Notes: generated by a model not told the origin, from the sequence alone. 64,000 nt of DNA from Luteimicrobium album (GCF_030161555.1 NZ_BSUK01000001.1:3224001-3288000); one strand, 5' to 3'. Positions 35,994-46,147 are shown, numbered from the stretch's first letter. Numbers and translations are program-made.

Positions 35994-36577
35994 TCAGACG
36001 ACGGCACCCGGGTCGTCGTCGTCCTCGTCGCGGTGGTGCGGCATCCGCCAGACCAGGATGCCGAGACCGGCCAGGAACGCCGCCCCGGCGACCTGCCCGA
36101 CGAGCGCCGGGAACGGCCGCACCAGCACGAGCAGCACGAGCACGAGAAGCGGCGCGACGCCGACCAGCCCCCACGCGAGGTTGAGGAGCGGGTCGTGGCC
36201 CAGCACCGGCGGCGGCTCCGGGGGACGAAGTGCGACTCCTGCTCCTCGAGGTCCTCGACGTCCGGGCTCACGGGCCAGTCGCGCGGGCGGGCCGGCTGCA
36301 CCCAGGGCGCGACCTCGATCGCGCGCGCCGGTGCGTCGGTGCCTGCCTCGGGGGCCGCGGTCGAGGCCGGGTCTGCGGGATCGTCGGGGGCCGTGCCCGC
36401 GGACGGCGTCTCGAGGTCCGCGACGAGCGACTTCCACTGCTCCTCGGCCCAGGCGTCCGTCCAGCCCGACTCGTCGGGGCGCGGGCTGCCCTTGCCCCCG
36501 TGCTCCCCGGGACCTCCGGGCACGCCCGGGTCGCGTGCGCCGTCGTCGGGCACGGGCCCCGCGTTGGGATCGACCAT
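35994..36577 (-). CDS. Acidic-tailed membrane protein of unknown function (frameshifted)
   Basis: About 195 residues. An acidic, Pro-rich cytosolic part (MVDPNAGPVPDDGARD..., with WTDAWAEEQWKSLVADLE) is followed, after adding one G to run 36220-36224, by PEPPPVLGHDPLLNLAW. Two membrane helices come next (VGVAPLLVLVLLVLV and AFLAGLGILVWRM) with an acidic end. I do not recognise a named family with certainty. Position next to plsC, divergently, is the only context. Its promoter is of the leaderless type. Confidence 0.65.
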
Positions 36578-36583
36578 GGAACC

Positions 36584-36589
36584 ACTCTA
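36584..36589 (-). promoter_or_regulatory. -10 box of a leaderless promoter
   Basis: TAGAGT on the minus strand, 6 nt before ATG 36577. Confidence 0.5.
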
Positions 36590-36639
36590 TTGTCAGGAGC
36601 ACGCCGGGGGAGTACCGCGGCTCCCGGGGAGGAGAGACG

Positions 36640-37515
36640 GTGTTCTACTGGCTGATGAAGATGATCGTCGGGCCGGTGCTGCGACTCGCGTTCCGGCCCT
36701 GGTCGCGCGGCGCGCACCACGTGCCCCAGCAGGGGCCGGCGATCCTCGCCAGCAACCACCTCGCCGTGATCGACTCGTTCGTCCTGCCGCTCACCGTGCC
36801 CCGCAAGGTGCAGTTCCTCGGCAAGTCCGACTACTTCACCGGCTCCGGCCTCAAGGGCCGCCTGACCGCGGGCTTCATGAAGGGCGTCGGGACCGTGCCC
36901 GTCGACCGCAGCGGCGGCCGGGCCTCCGAGGCCGCCCTGCGCACCGGCCTGCGCCTCCTCGGGGAGGACGAGCTCCTCGGCATCTACCCCGAGGGCACCC
37001 GCAGCCCCGACGGCCGCCTCTACCGCGGCAAGACGGGCGTCGCGCGCCTCGCGCTCGAGTCGGGCGCGCCCGTGATCCCGGTCGCCATGATCGGGTCCGA
37101 CGTCGCGCAGCCGCTCGGCAAGACCATCCCGCGACCCAAGCGGATCGGCGTCGTGTACGGCGAGCCGCTCGACTTCAGCCGCTACAAGGGCATGGAGGAG
37201 GACCGCTTCATCCTGCGGTCCGTGACCGACGAGATCACCTACGCGATCATGTCGCTGTCCGGGCAGGAGTACGTCGACATCTACGCTGCGACCGCGAAGG
37301 CGCGTCTCGCGCAGGGGGTACCGATCGACGCGGACGGCGCGACCGCCGTCGGCGCGCCGGGCGGACGCCCCATCCCGGACGTCGTCCTGCCCACCCCGCC
37401 CGCCGATGACGGGGAAGGGGAGGAGGCCCCCGAGGCGGACGCCGAGACCGCCGCCACGCCCACCGAGGACGACCGGCCCGCGGACGACGGGCCGCACCCC
37501 CGTCGTCGTCAGTAG
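36640..37515 (+). CDS. plsC: 1-acyl-sn-glycerol-3-phosphate acyltransferase (PlsC family)
   Basis: 291 residues. The acyltransferase HX4D box appears as SNHLAVIDSF, with the second block GFMKGVGTVPVDRSGG, FPEGTRS-like IYPEGTRSPDG and VIPVAMIGS. It acylates lysophosphatidate in membrane phospholipid synthesis. The last ~50 residues are an acidic low-complexity tail (EGEEAPEADAETAATPTEDD). GTG 36640 follows GGAGGAG. The nearby acyl-CoA synthetase could supply acyl groups. Confidence 0.9.
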   Translation: MFYWLMKMIVGPVLRLAFRPWSRGAHHVPQQGPAILASNHLAVIDSFVLPLTVPRKVQFLGKSDYFTGSGLKGRLTAGFMKGVGTVPVDRSGGRASEAALRTGLRLLGEDELLGIYPEGTRSPDGRLYRGKTGVARLALESGAPVIPVAMIGSDVAQPLGKTIPRPKRIGVVYGEPLDFSRYKGMEEDRFILRSVTDEITYAIMSLSGQEYVDIYAATAKARLAQGVPIDADGATAVGAPGGRPIPDVVLPTPPADDGEGEEAPEADAETAATPTEDDRPADDGPHPRRRQ

Positions 37516-37518
37516 ACT
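37513..37518 (+). promoter_or_regulatory. Candidate -10 box upstream of the PPi-PFK gene
   Basis: TAGACT overlaps the plsC stop and leaves a 5' leader of about 175 nt before ATG 37700. No riboswitch-like structure was recognised in the leader. Confidence 0.35.
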
Positions 37519-37699
37519 GACCGCGACCCGGGCCGGCGGCCGTCCCGGACCTCGTCGGCCGCGGGTTCGCCGCGACCGGGAGCGTCCGGCGTCCGCGTGA
37601 GGGCTGCGCATCGTCCGCGCACCGCACGCGAGCAGCACCGGCCCCAGTACCACCGGTGCGAGGGCGACCACCCTCGCGCCCCAACGAGAGGTTGATCGC

Positions 37700-38916
37700 A
37701 TGTCGGTCCGTCGCGTCGCCCTGCTCACCGCGGGTGGCTTCGCCCCGTGCCTTTCCTCGGCCGTCGGTGGCCTCATCGAGCGTTACACCGAGCTCGACCC
37801 CGAGATCGAGATCATCGCCTACCAGTACGGCTACCACGGCCTGCTGACCGGCACGAAGGTCGTCGTCGACGCGGAGACGCGCGCCAAGGCCGGGATCCTG
37901 CACCGCTTCGGCGGGTCGCCGATCGGCAACTCGCGCGTCAAGCTCACGAACGCCGCCGACTGCGTCAAGCGCGGCCTCGTCCAGGAGGGTCAGGACCCGC
38001 TCAAGGTCGCGGCCGAGCAGCTCAAGGCCGACGGCGTCGACGTCCTGCACACGATCGGCGGCGACGACACCAACACGACCGCAGCCGACCTCGCGGCCTA
38101 CCTCGAGGAGAACGGCTACCACCTGACCGTCGTCGGGCTCCCCAAGACGATCGACAACGACGTCGTCCCGATCAAGCAGTCCCTCGGTGCGTGGACCGCG
38201 GCCGAGGAGGCCGCTGGCTTCGCCGCGAACATCATCGGCGAGCACCGCAGCGGGCCCCGCATGCTCATCGTCCACGAGGTCATGGGCCGGCACTGCGGCT
38301 GGCTCACGGCCGCGGCGGCGCGCAAGTACCGCGAGTGGCTCGACCTGCAGGAGTGGGTCCCCTCGATCGGCCTCAGCAAGGAGCGCTGGGACGTCCACGC
38401 CGTGTTCCTGCCCGAGCTGGCCCTCGACATCGACGGGGAGGCCGAGCGCCTCAAGGCGATCATGGACGAGCAGGGGAACGTCAACATCTTCCTGTCCGAG
38501 GGCGCCGGCATGCACGAGATCGTCGCGCAGCTCGAGGCTGCGGGGAGACCGTCGAGCGTGACCCGTTCGGGCACGTCAAGCTCGACACCATCAACCCCGG
38601 CCAGTGGTTCGCCAAGCAGTTCGCCGAGAAGCTCGGCGCCGAGAAGGTCATGGTCCAGAAGTCCGGCTACTACTCGCGCGCCGCGGCCGCGAACGCCGAG
38701 GACCTGCGCCTGATCAAGTCCATGACCGACCTCGCCGTCGAGTGCGCCCTGCGCGGCGACTCGGGCGTCATCGGGCACGACGAGGAGGACGGCGACCGCC
38801 TCAAGGCCATCGCGTTCCCGCGCATCGCCGGCGGCAAGCCGTTCGACGTGTCGCAGCGCTGGTTCGGCGACCTCCTCGCCGGCATCGGCCAGCCCCTGGT
38901 CACGGCGCAGGCATGA
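37700..38916 (+). CDS. pfp: Pyrophosphate--fructose-6-phosphate 1-phosphotransferase (frameshifted in this sequence)
   Basis: About 405 residues. PFK family with HTIGGDDTNTTAADL, where the GGDD pair marks the PPi-using form (ATP enzymes have GGDGS), and LPKTIDNDV with the PPi-binding lysine. Fructose-6-phosphate contacts lie in EVMGRHCGWL. It makes fructose-1,6-bisphosphate reversibly with pyrophosphate. One G added to run 38542-38545 joins AQLEAAG to ETVERDPFGH. Strong GAGAGG ribosome-binding site before ATG 37700. The stop overlaps the aroG start (ATGA). Confidence 0.92.
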
Positions 38917-40264
38917 GCGTCGGCGTGCTCCCCGGCGTCGGGCTCGAGTCGCTCGACGCGTACCGCGCCAAGGTCGCGCTCCAGCAGCCGACGTGGCCCG
39001 ACGCCGGGGCGCTCGCCGCAGCCACCGACGAGCTCGCCGCCGCGGCACCCTCGTGGTGCCCGCCGCCGCCGACCGGGCGCGCGAGCGTCTCGCGGCCGCG
39101 GCGCGCGGCGAGGCGTTCCTGCTCCAGGGTGGCGACTGCGCCGAGTCGTTCGCCGAGGCGGGTGCCCTGCGCATCCGCAACAAGGTCCGCACGATCCTCC
39201 AGATGGCGGTCGTGCTGACGTACGGCGCATCGATGCCCGTCGTGAAGATGGGGCGCATGGCCGGCCAGTACGCCAAGCCGCGCAGCTCCGACAGCGAGAC
39301 GCGCGACGGCGTGACCCTGCCCGCGTACCGCGGTGACATGGTCAACGCCCACGCGTTCACGCCCGAGTCGCGCATCCCCGACCCGGCGCGGCTCGTGCAG
39401 GCGTACCGGATCTCCGGTGCGACCGTCAACGTCGTGCAGGCCCTCGCCGAGGGCGGGTTCGCCGACCTGCGGCGCGTGCACGAGTGGAACCAGGGGTTCA
39501 TGCGCAACCCCGCGTACGCGCGCTACGAGTCGACGGCCGCCGAGATCGACCGGGCGATCCGGTTCATGGCCGCGTGCGGCGCCGACTTCGAGGCGCTGCG
39601 GACCGTCGAGTTCTTCGTCGCCCACGAGGCCCTGCTCCTCGACTACGAGCGCGCCCTGTCCCGGCTCGACCCGCGCACCGGCGCCGCGTACGACACGTCC
39701 GCCCACTTCTTGTGGATCGGGGAGCGCACCCGCCAGCTCGACGGCGCCCATGTCGACTTCCTGTCCCGCGTCGCCAACCCCGTCGGGGTCAAGCTCGGCC
39801 CGACGACGCAGCCCGAGGACGCCATCGCCCTCATCGACCGGCTCAACCCGGCCGGCGTGCCCGGACGGCTCACGTTCGTCGCGCGCATGGGCGCCGGGAA
39901 GGTCCGCGACGCCCTCCCGCCCCTCGTCGACGCAGTGCGCGCCGACGGGCGGCCGGTCGTGTGGGTCACCGACCCCATGCACGGCAACACGATCACCAGC
40001 GAGTCCGGGTACAAGACCCGGCGGTTCGCCGACGTCCTCGACGAGGTCTCCGGGTTCTTCGAGGTGCACCGCTCGCTCGGCACCGTCCCCGGCGGCCTGC
40101 ACGTCGAGCTCACCGGTGACGACGTCACCGAGGTGCTGGGCGGGAGCGAGGAGATCGACGACGCCGGGCTCGCGCGCCGGTACGAGACGCTCGTCGACCC
40201 GCGGCTCAACCACCAGCAGTCGTTGGAGCTGGCGTTCCGGGTCGTGGAGATGCTGCGCCGCTGA
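38913..40264 (+). CDS. aroG: Class II 3-deoxy-7-phosphoheptulonate synthase (frameshifted in this sequence)
   Basis: About 450 residues. First enzyme of the shikimate pathway, joining PEP and erythrose-4-phosphate. Class II motifs: FLLQGGDCAESF (metal Cys), VVKMGRMAGQYAKPRSSD, WVTDPMHGNTI (metal His), HVELTGDDVTEVLGG (metal Glu) and an Asp near the end (VDPRLNHQQSLE). One C added to run 39048-39050 joins DELAAAAP to LVVPAAADRARER. Coupled to PPi-PFK through an ATGA overlap, linking glycolytic and aromatic supply. A hairpin follows. Confidence 0.93.
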
Positions 40265-40317
40265 GCCTTGTGTGGCTCGGTCGTACCCCAGACGCCGCCG
40301 AGTCGGTGCGAATCGCT

Positions 40318-40346
40318 CGAGTCAGCGTGAACTACCCGCTGACTCG
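40318..40346 (+). terminator. Hairpin terminator of pfp-aroG
   Basis: CGAGTCAGCG (40318-40327) pairs exactly with CGCTGACTCG (40337-40346) over a 9-nt loop. Confidence 0.7.
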
Positions 40347-40415
40347 GACGAAACGCGCTGGCTCGCGATGAAGAAGGGACGACGACGGACCGGGCGGCCC
40401 CTGGAACCCGGCCAC

Positions 40416-40440
40416 GGCGCCCGACGACGGGCCGGGCGCC
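40416..40440 (-). terminator. Hairpin terminator of the kinase gene
   Basis: GGCGCCCG (40416-40423) pairs with CGGGCGCC (40433-40440), 15 bp past the kinase stop. Confidence 0.6.
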
Positions 40441-40454
40441 TGGCGACGACCGTC

Positions 40455-42574
40455 TCAGAAGACGGTCAACGAGACCGTCGAGCCCTTCGGGGCCTTCTTC
40501 TTGCCGTCGGGGTCCTGGAACCGCACGGTGTCGAGGACGCCGCCGAGGAACTTGTTGACCTTGACCTTGAAGCCCTTGGCCTCGAGCAGCTTCTTCGCCT
40601 CGGCCGTGTGCTTGCCGGTCACGGACGGCACGACCACCATCTCGGGACCCCGGGAGACGGTGAGCTGGACGGTGTCGCCACGGTGCAGGGTCGTGGACTG
40701 CTGCGGGTCCTGGCTGATGACGGTACCTTCGGGGACCTCGTCCGAGTACTGCTTCGTCACCTGGGGGACCAGCCCGGAGCTCTTCAGGGTGTCGACGGCG
40801 TCGTCCTGGTCGCTGCCCTTGACCTGGGGCACGGTGACGGGCGCGGGCCCGTCGGAGACGACGACCGTGATGGGGCTGTTGTGGGGCACGGAGGTGCCGG
40901 GGTCGACGGACACGGAGATGACGTGTCCGGCCGGGACCTTGTCGGAGTAGTCCTGGGTGGGAGTGGGGACCGCGTCGAACCCGTTCTTCTTGAGGCTCGC
41001 GAGCGCGGCGTCCTTCGTCTCGCCGACGAGGCCCGCCGGCACGGTGTGGTTCTCCACGCCCTTGGAGACGGTGACCTCGACGGTCCCGTCCTTGCGGATC
41101 TTGTCGCCTTCGCTGGGGTCGACGCTCACGACGTCGCCGTCGGGCACGACGTCGTCGAACGCCTCGGTCTGGTGGGCGCGCAGGCCGACGGACGCGAGGG
41201 CGGTGTCGGCGTCCTTGGCGCTCGTCCCGACGATGCCGGTGGGGACGACGGCGAACGCACCGGGGCCGGAGCTCATCCACCAGGTCCAGAACCCGAACAC
41301 CCCGACGACGGCGAGCACGAGGACGACGGCCCACACCCAGCGGCGCCGCCGCCTCTTGCGCCTGCGGGCGACGTCGTGCGCGGGGACGACGGGATCGGTG
41401 AGGACGGGAAGCTCGCCGCGCGTCGTGCCGGCGCCCAGCTTGTCGCGGGTGAGGACGCGGGTGCCGGTGCCGAGGTTGCCGAACACCGCGGTGGGGATGG
41501 CGTCGAGGATCCTTCGTCGACGTCGTCGCCATCGGGCGCGTCGCCTGCGTCCTCCTTCGACGTGGCTTCCCCGGGCTCGTCGGCGGAGTCGACGTCCGGA
41601 CCGGTGGTCGTTCCGGCGTCGGCGGGTGCCCTGCCCGACGGTGCGGCGCCGACGGGACCGGACGGCCCCTCGTCCGCGGCCGCCGCGGGCGGGTCGGCCC
41701 GGCGCTCGAGGTCGGCGTCGGACAGCATCCGCCGCGTCTGCCGGACGAGCGCGAGCGCGGCGGCAGCGTCGCGGGGGCGGTCGTCGGGGTCGCGGGCTGC
41801 GAGCGAGCAGACCAGCTCGTCGACCTCGATCGGCATCCACCACGCGCTTCGCGACGGGGCGGGGATGTCGGAGTTGACATGCTCGAACGCGACCTGGATC
41901 GGGGTGGACCCCGTGTGCGGGTGCTTGCCGAGCAGCATCTCGTAGGCGAGCACGCCGACCGAGTAGACGTCGGTGCGGGCGTCGCAGCGGCCCGTCGTGA
42001 TGACCTCGGGGCTGAGGTAGGCGACCGTGCCGAGGACGGTGCCGGTCGCGGTGGCGGCGACCTCGGTCACGGCGCGCGCGAGGCCGAAGTCGGCGAGCTT
42101 GACGTGCTCGTCCTCGGTGAGCAGCACGTTCTCGGGCTTGATGTCACGGTGGACCAGGCCCGCGCGGTGCGCCGCGGCGAGCGAGTCGAGGATCTCCTCG
42201 AGGAGCCGGAGGGTCTCGCCGAGGCTGAGCGTCCGCTCGTCGCGCAGGCGCGCCCGCAGGTTGGTGCCCGGGACGTACTCCATCGTGAGGTAGCTGGTCT
42301 CGCCGTCGAAGCCCTGGTCGTACACGCCGACGAGGCCGGGGTGGGTCAGCCGGGCAGCCGCGCGGGCCTCGCGCCGGAACCGCGAGACGAACTCGGCCCC
42401 CTCGACGCCGTCGACGAGGTGCGCGTGCATGATCTTGAGCGCGACGTTCCGGTCGAGGCGCCGGTCGACCGCGAGGTACACGGTCGCCATGCCGCCGCGG
42501 GCGATCCGGGACACGACCTCGTAGCGCCCGTCGACGAGGGTGCCGACGAACGGGTCGGAGGTCGTGGTTGCCAC
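40455..42574 (-). CDS. pknL: PknL-like Ser/Thr protein kinase with extracytoplasmic PASTA domains (one frameshift)
   Basis: About 706 residues. Intact kinase: VSRIARGGMATVYLA (glycine loop), ALKIMHAH (K47), HRDIKPENVLL, DFGLARAV, GTVAYLSPEV. An acidic linker leads to the shift near 41511 (one base missing), after which ILDAIPTAVFGNLGTGTRVL resumes. Then come a basic stretch, one membrane helix (VWAVVLVLAVVGVFGFWTW) and four PASTA repeats (about VPTGIVGTSAKDA to the C-terminus) that in related kinases sense peptidoglycan or lipid II. GTG 42574 follows a TAGACT box. Divergent from an Rv2175c-like gene, its likely phospho-target by analogy with M. tuberculosis PknL. Confidence 0.9.
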
Positions 42575-42580
42575 GGTGGA

Positions 42581-42586
42581 AGTCTA
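42581..42586 (-). promoter_or_regulatory. -10 box of a leaderless promoter (pknL)
   Basis: TAGACT on the minus strand, 6 nt before GTG 42574. Confidence 0.5.
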
Positions 42587-42649
42587 CGGACCCGTAGGGC
42601 TGCTGTGTCGCATCCTCGCTGCACCGGGCGGCGAGTCTCACCCGGTCGT

Positions 42650-42655
42650 TACGCT
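42650..42655 (+). promoter_or_regulatory. -10 box of a leaderless promoter (Rv2175c-like gene)
   Basis: TACGCT, 6 nt before GTG 42662. Confidence 0.5.
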
Positions 42656-42661
42656 TCCTCC

Positions 42662-43057
42662 GTGACCGAGCAGCAGCCAGACCAGGCACAGACCGACGTC
42701 CGCACGCCCGACGACACCGAGTGGCTCACGATCCCCGACGTCGCCGAGCGCCTCGACCTCGACGTCGTCCGGGTCCGCCAGCTCCTGCGCGAGCGCAAGC
42801 TCGTGGCGGTGCGCCGTGGCGAACGCAGCGTCCTCCACGTCCCCGCGGCGCTCCTCGTGGAGCTCGAGGGCCGACTGCAGCCCATCCCGGCCCTGCACGG
42901 CACGATCGTCCTGCTCGACGACGCCCGGTTCACTGACGACGAGATCGTCGAGTGGCTGTTCGCGCCCGAGGAGACGCTGAACGGGCTCGCCCCCGTCGAG
43001 GCGCTGCGCGCGGGCCAGCGGGCCGCGGTGCGGCGCGTCGCGCAGGGCCTGGGCTGA
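42662..43057 (+). CDS. Rv2175c-like winged helix DNA-binding protein
   Basis: 131 residues. An N-terminal disordered tail with Thr residues (VRTPDDTEWLTIPDV) is followed by a helix-turn-helix (VAERLDLDVVRVRQLLRERKLVAVRRGERSVLHVP). The C-terminal domain includes LHGTIVLLDDARFTDDEIVEWLF, characteristic of Rv2175c relatives. In M. tuberculosis, Rv2175c binds DNA and is phosphorylated by PknL in the N-terminal tail. The same gene neighbourhood here supports that relationship, though the phospho-site is not proven. Leaderless GTG start. Confidence 0.88.
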   Translation: MTEQQPDQAQTDVRTPDDTEWLTIPDVAERLDLDVVRVRQLLRERKLVAVRRGERSVLHVPAALLVELEGRLQPIPALHGTIVLLDDARFTDDEIVEWLFAPEETLNGLAPVEALRAGQRAAVRRVAQGLG

Positions 43058-43072
43058 GCCCGGGCGGCGCCG

Positions 43073-44175
43073 TCAGGCGTCGCGCTCGACGAGGCCGCGC
43101 GCGAGCGCGAGGAGCATCGACCGCCCCGGCTCGACGAGGGCGTCCGACTCGAGCGAGGCGAGCGCCCCGTCCGCGAGCTCGTCGATGAGCGCCTCGATCG
43201 CCGCGACCGCCCCGGACCGGACGAGCGCCTCGCGGACGCCATCCACCTCGCCTGCGGTGAGGTCGGCCCGTCCCAGCGCGGACTGCACGAGCTCGCGGTC
43301 GTCGTCGGCGGCCGTGGCCAGGGCTCGCGCGACGAGGACCGTGCGCTTGCCCTCCCGCAGGTCGTCGCCCGCGGGCTTGCCCGTGCGCTCCGGGTCCCCG
43401 AACACGCCCAGCAGGTCGTCGCGGAGCTGGAACGCCTCGCCGAGCGGAAGCCCGTACGACGACGCCGCCGTGAGCGCGTCCGCACCGGCGCCCGCGAGCG
43501 CCGCGCCCAGCAGCAGGGGGTGCTCGACCGAGTAGCGCGCCGTCTTCGCGCGGATCACGGTGCGGGCGCGCTCCTCGTCCGCGGCCGGGTCGGCACCCCA
43601 CGCGACCGCCTGGGCGTGCACGTCGAGGAACTGGCCGGTCGTGACGGCCAGCTCCATGTCGTCGAACAGGTCGCGCACGAGGTCCGCCGTCGCGCGGTCG
43701 AGCGGGGCGGTCGCACGGCCCAGCACGCGCCCGGCGAGGACGAGCGCCAGGTCGCCGAGCAGGATCGCGACGGACTCCCCGTAGCGGGCGGCGTCGCCCG
43801 ACCAGCCGTGCTCCCGGTGCCGGGCCGTGTGCACGACGTGCGCGGCGGGCAGCCCGCGCCGCGTCGCCGAGGCGTCCATGACGTCGTCGTGGAACAGGGC
43901 GGCGGCCTGGAAGAGCTCGAGCGCCGCGCCGACGGTCAGCGCCGCCTCGCGCCCCGGCTCCCCGTCGCCGCCGTGCGCGCGCCACGACCAGTAGCACAAG
44001 GCCGCGCGGAGCCGCTTGCCGCCCGACAGCATCGCGTCGAGCGAGTCCGCGAGGGTCTCCGCGTCCGGGCTCACGGCGCGGAGCCGCTCCCGCTCGGCGT
44101 CGAGGGTGGCGCGCAGGACGCCGTCGACGCCGCGGCGCACGTCCTCCTGGTCGACGAGGACGGCGGAGGGGGCAT
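43073..44175 (-). CDS. idsA: Polyprenyl diphosphate synthase, IdsA-type (frameshift near the start)
   Basis: About 367 residues. Aspartate-rich motifs bind Mg-diphosphate: FHDDVMDAS (first) and FQLRDDLLGVFGDPERTGKP (second). SGGKRLRAALCYWSW and a TGQFLDV region complete the trans-prenyltransferase pattern. Product length cannot be read from sequence; geranyl- or geranylgeranyl-diphosphate for quinone or carotenoid precursors is likely. ATG 44175 (6 nt after TAGGAT) gives MPPSAVLVDQED if one G is added to run 44168-44172. An internal GTG is the fallback start. Confidence 0.88.
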
Positions 44176-44181
44176 GGCGCG

Positions 44182-44187
44182 ATCCTA
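44182..44187 (-). promoter_or_regulatory. -10 box of a leaderless promoter (idsA)
   Basis: TAGGAT on the minus strand, 6 nt before ATG 44175. It overlaps the stop codon of the upstream gene (44185-44187). Confidence 0.5.
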
Positions 44188-44858
44188 TCGGCCGGTGCTG
44201 GTCGCACCCTTCGTGGTCGTGCCCGTCCCGCTGGGGGCCGTGGACGCCGTCGACCCCGGCTTCTTCGACTTCGGCTTCGGCGCGGGCACCTGCCCCGAGA
44301 CCGTCACGAGGGACGTGCCGTGCTCGGACACCACCGCGACCTGCACGAAGTCGGCGAGCTCCGTCGACCCGACCTTCGTGCCGGCGCTCGCGGTCGCGGA
44401 CGTGCGGCGGTAGGTGGCGCCGTCGTCGGCCCCTTCGGCTTGCCGGAGGCACGCGTGAAGCCGGCCTTCTTCCAGGCCTTGGTGTAGGTCGTGACGATGG
44501 TGGCGGGCTTGGCCGTGGTGCTCAGGCTCAGCGAGAACTGCACGTGGGCGCCGTCGGTGCTGCGCTCGGCCGAGCTCGACAGGACCGTCGCGCCGTCGGG
44601 CACGGGGGCGAGGCTCGCCGGCAGGTCCGGCGCGAGCGCGCCGGCCGTGGACCCGGCGGCGAACGTGGGGAGCGTGGTGGCCGCGGTCGACGGCGCGGCG
44701 GTGCTCGCGACCGCCGGGTCGTCCCGCAGCGAGCCGACCTTCCAGACGACGCCCACCACGACGGCGGCGAGGACGACGGCGAACAGGACCCGGGCCGCGC
44801 GGTGCGGGGAGGTCGTGCGGCGTCGGGCGCTGCGGGAGGGGACGGAGGAGTCGTTCAC
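44185..44858 (-). CDS. Single-pass membrane protein of unknown function (frameshifted)
   Basis: About 224 residues. A basic N-terminus (RSARRRTTSPHRAARV) precedes one membrane helix (LFAVVLAAVVVGVVW). An extracytoplasmic domain follows with ATVLSSSAERSTDGAHVQFSLSLST and TTYTKAWKKAGFTRASGKPKG. After one C added to run 44430-44433 the frame continues ADDGATYRRTSATASAGTK and ends with a Pro/Lys/Thr tail (APKPKSKKPGSTASTAPSG) that may cross the cell wall. I do not recognise the family. Leaderless promoter TACGGT 7 nt before GTG 44858. Confidence 0.7.
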
Positions 44859-44865
44859 GCGCCCC

Positions 44866-44871
44866 ACCGTA
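44866..44871 (-). promoter_or_regulatory. -10 box of a leaderless promoter
   Basis: TACGGT on the minus strand, 7 nt before GTG 44858. Confidence 0.45.
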
Positions 44872-44986
44872 CCGAGCCCACGGAGCGGCCCGGGCACACC
44901 GGACGAGGACCGACCACAGGCCACGGCCGTTCCCACAGGGAAAACGTGATCGGCCGGCGGGGCGTCAGCGGCCCTGGGATGGGCAC

Positions 44987-46144
44987 ATGGACACACCGCT
45001 GCTGGCCACCCGCCCCGCCGACCTCCTCGCCTACGTCCCCTACCGGTTGGGCTACCGCCCCCGCGACAGCGTGGTGGTCCTGAGCCTGCGGCCGCCCCGC
45101 GGGGCCGTGGGCCTCGTCGCGCGTTCCGACGTCGGCGACCTGCTCTCCGAGCGGGGAGGCGCCGCCCTCGCCCGGGCGGTCGCCACGCACGTCCTGCGCG
45201 ACGGGCCGCGCGAGGTGGTCCTCGTCGCGTACGGCGACGACGAGACGGCGTCCCTGGACGCGGCCGCGGTCCTGGCCGATGCTCTCGCCGTGACGGGACC
45301 GGGCGTCCCCGTGGCCGCGCGGTGGCACGTGACGTCGACCGGGTACCGGGGCCTCGGGTGCGCCGACCCGGAGTGCTGCCCGGTCGCCGGGCACCCGCTG
45401 ACCGACCTCGACGCGAGCCCCGTCGCGGCCGACCTCGTGTACGCGGGGGTCTCCGTGGCGGCGTCGCGCGAGGAGGCGTACGCGCTCGCGCCGGTGGATC
45501 CCGCCCGCCGGGCCTCGGCGCTGCGGGCCGCGCGGCGCTGGGCACGCCGGCGCGAGGAGCTCGGCGTCCGCGCCTGGCGCCGCGCCTCGCTGCGCGCGTG
45601 GCGCGACGTCCACGCGGCCGTCGCAGCGGCCGACCCGCTCGCCCGGGCCGACGGCACCCGCCGCGGCCCCGCCCAGGTCGCCGCGGCGCACGTGGGCCGG
45701 GTGGCCGGGGCGCTCACCGACCCGATCGTGCGCGACGCGGTCCTCCTGACCCTGCTCCCCACGGGCGACCCGGCCCTGCCCGACCGGATGATCGACGCCG
45801 CGTCGACGGGCGTCGGGATCGAGGCGCTCGAGGAGGCCGCCTCGGCCGTGACCCTGCTCGTCGACCCCGACCGCGGCGTCGCCCCGGACGTCGACGAGGC
45901 CAGGGTGGCGCGGGTCGCTGCCGAGCTCGTCGCGAGCCACGCGCGCGGCGACGGCCACGCCTACGCGCTCGGTCTCGCCGCGGCCCTGGCGTGGTGGGTG
46001 GGGGACGGCGGGCTCGCGGGCGCGCGCGCCGAGCGTGCGCTCGAGGTCGGACCCGATCACGGGCTCGCGCGGCTCGTCGCCGATGCGCTCGACCGCGGTC
46101 TCGGTCCGGGGTGGGCCCGGGCAGGCCATCTGGCGTTCCGGTAG
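44987..46144 (+). CDS. DUF4192 family protein
   Basis: 385 residues, soluble. N-terminal RPADLLAYVPYRLGYRPRDSVVVLSL is the family hallmark, followed by VARSDVGDLL. A WHVTSTGYRGLGCADPECCPVAG block is rich in Cys, and the C-terminal part is alpha-helical (YALGLAAALAWWVGDGGLAGARAERAL). DUF4192 is widespread in Actinobacteria with no established role. ATG 44987 is the start; the upstream 128 bp lack a clear ribosome-binding site. Confidence 0.88.
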   Translation: MDTPLLATRPADLLAYVPYRLGYRPRDSVVVLSLRPPRGAVGLVARSDVGDLLSERGGAALARAVATHVLRDGPREVVLVAYGDDETASLDAAAVLADALAVTGPGVPVAARWHVTSTGYRGLGCADPECCPVAGHPLTDLDASPVAADLVYAGVSVAASREEAYALAPVDPARRASALRAARRWARRREELGVRAWRRASLRAWRDVHAAVAAADPLARADGTRRGPAQVAAAHVGRVAGALTDPIVRDAVLLTLLPTGDPALPDRMIDAASTGVGIEALEEAASAVTLLVDPDRGVAPDVDEARVARVAAELVASHARGDGHAYALGLAAALAWWVGDGGLAGARAERALEVGPDHGLARLVADALDRGLGPGWARAGHLAFR

Positions 46145-46147
46145 CGT
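46142..46147 (+). promoter_or_regulatory. -10 box upstream of the Usp gene
   Basis: TAGCGT overlaps the DUF4192 stop codon and lies about 30 nt before ATG 46178, leaving a short leader with a GGAGGAGG site. Confidence 0.4.

Noticed and set aside
37519..37699. Riboswitch in the leader of the PPi-PFK gene
   Set aside because: The leader is about 175 nt and GC-rich, but I saw no known aptamer motif.
37700..38916. ATP-dependent 6-phosphofructokinase (pfkA)
   Set aside because: The GGDD and PKTIDND residues are those of PPi-using enzymes.
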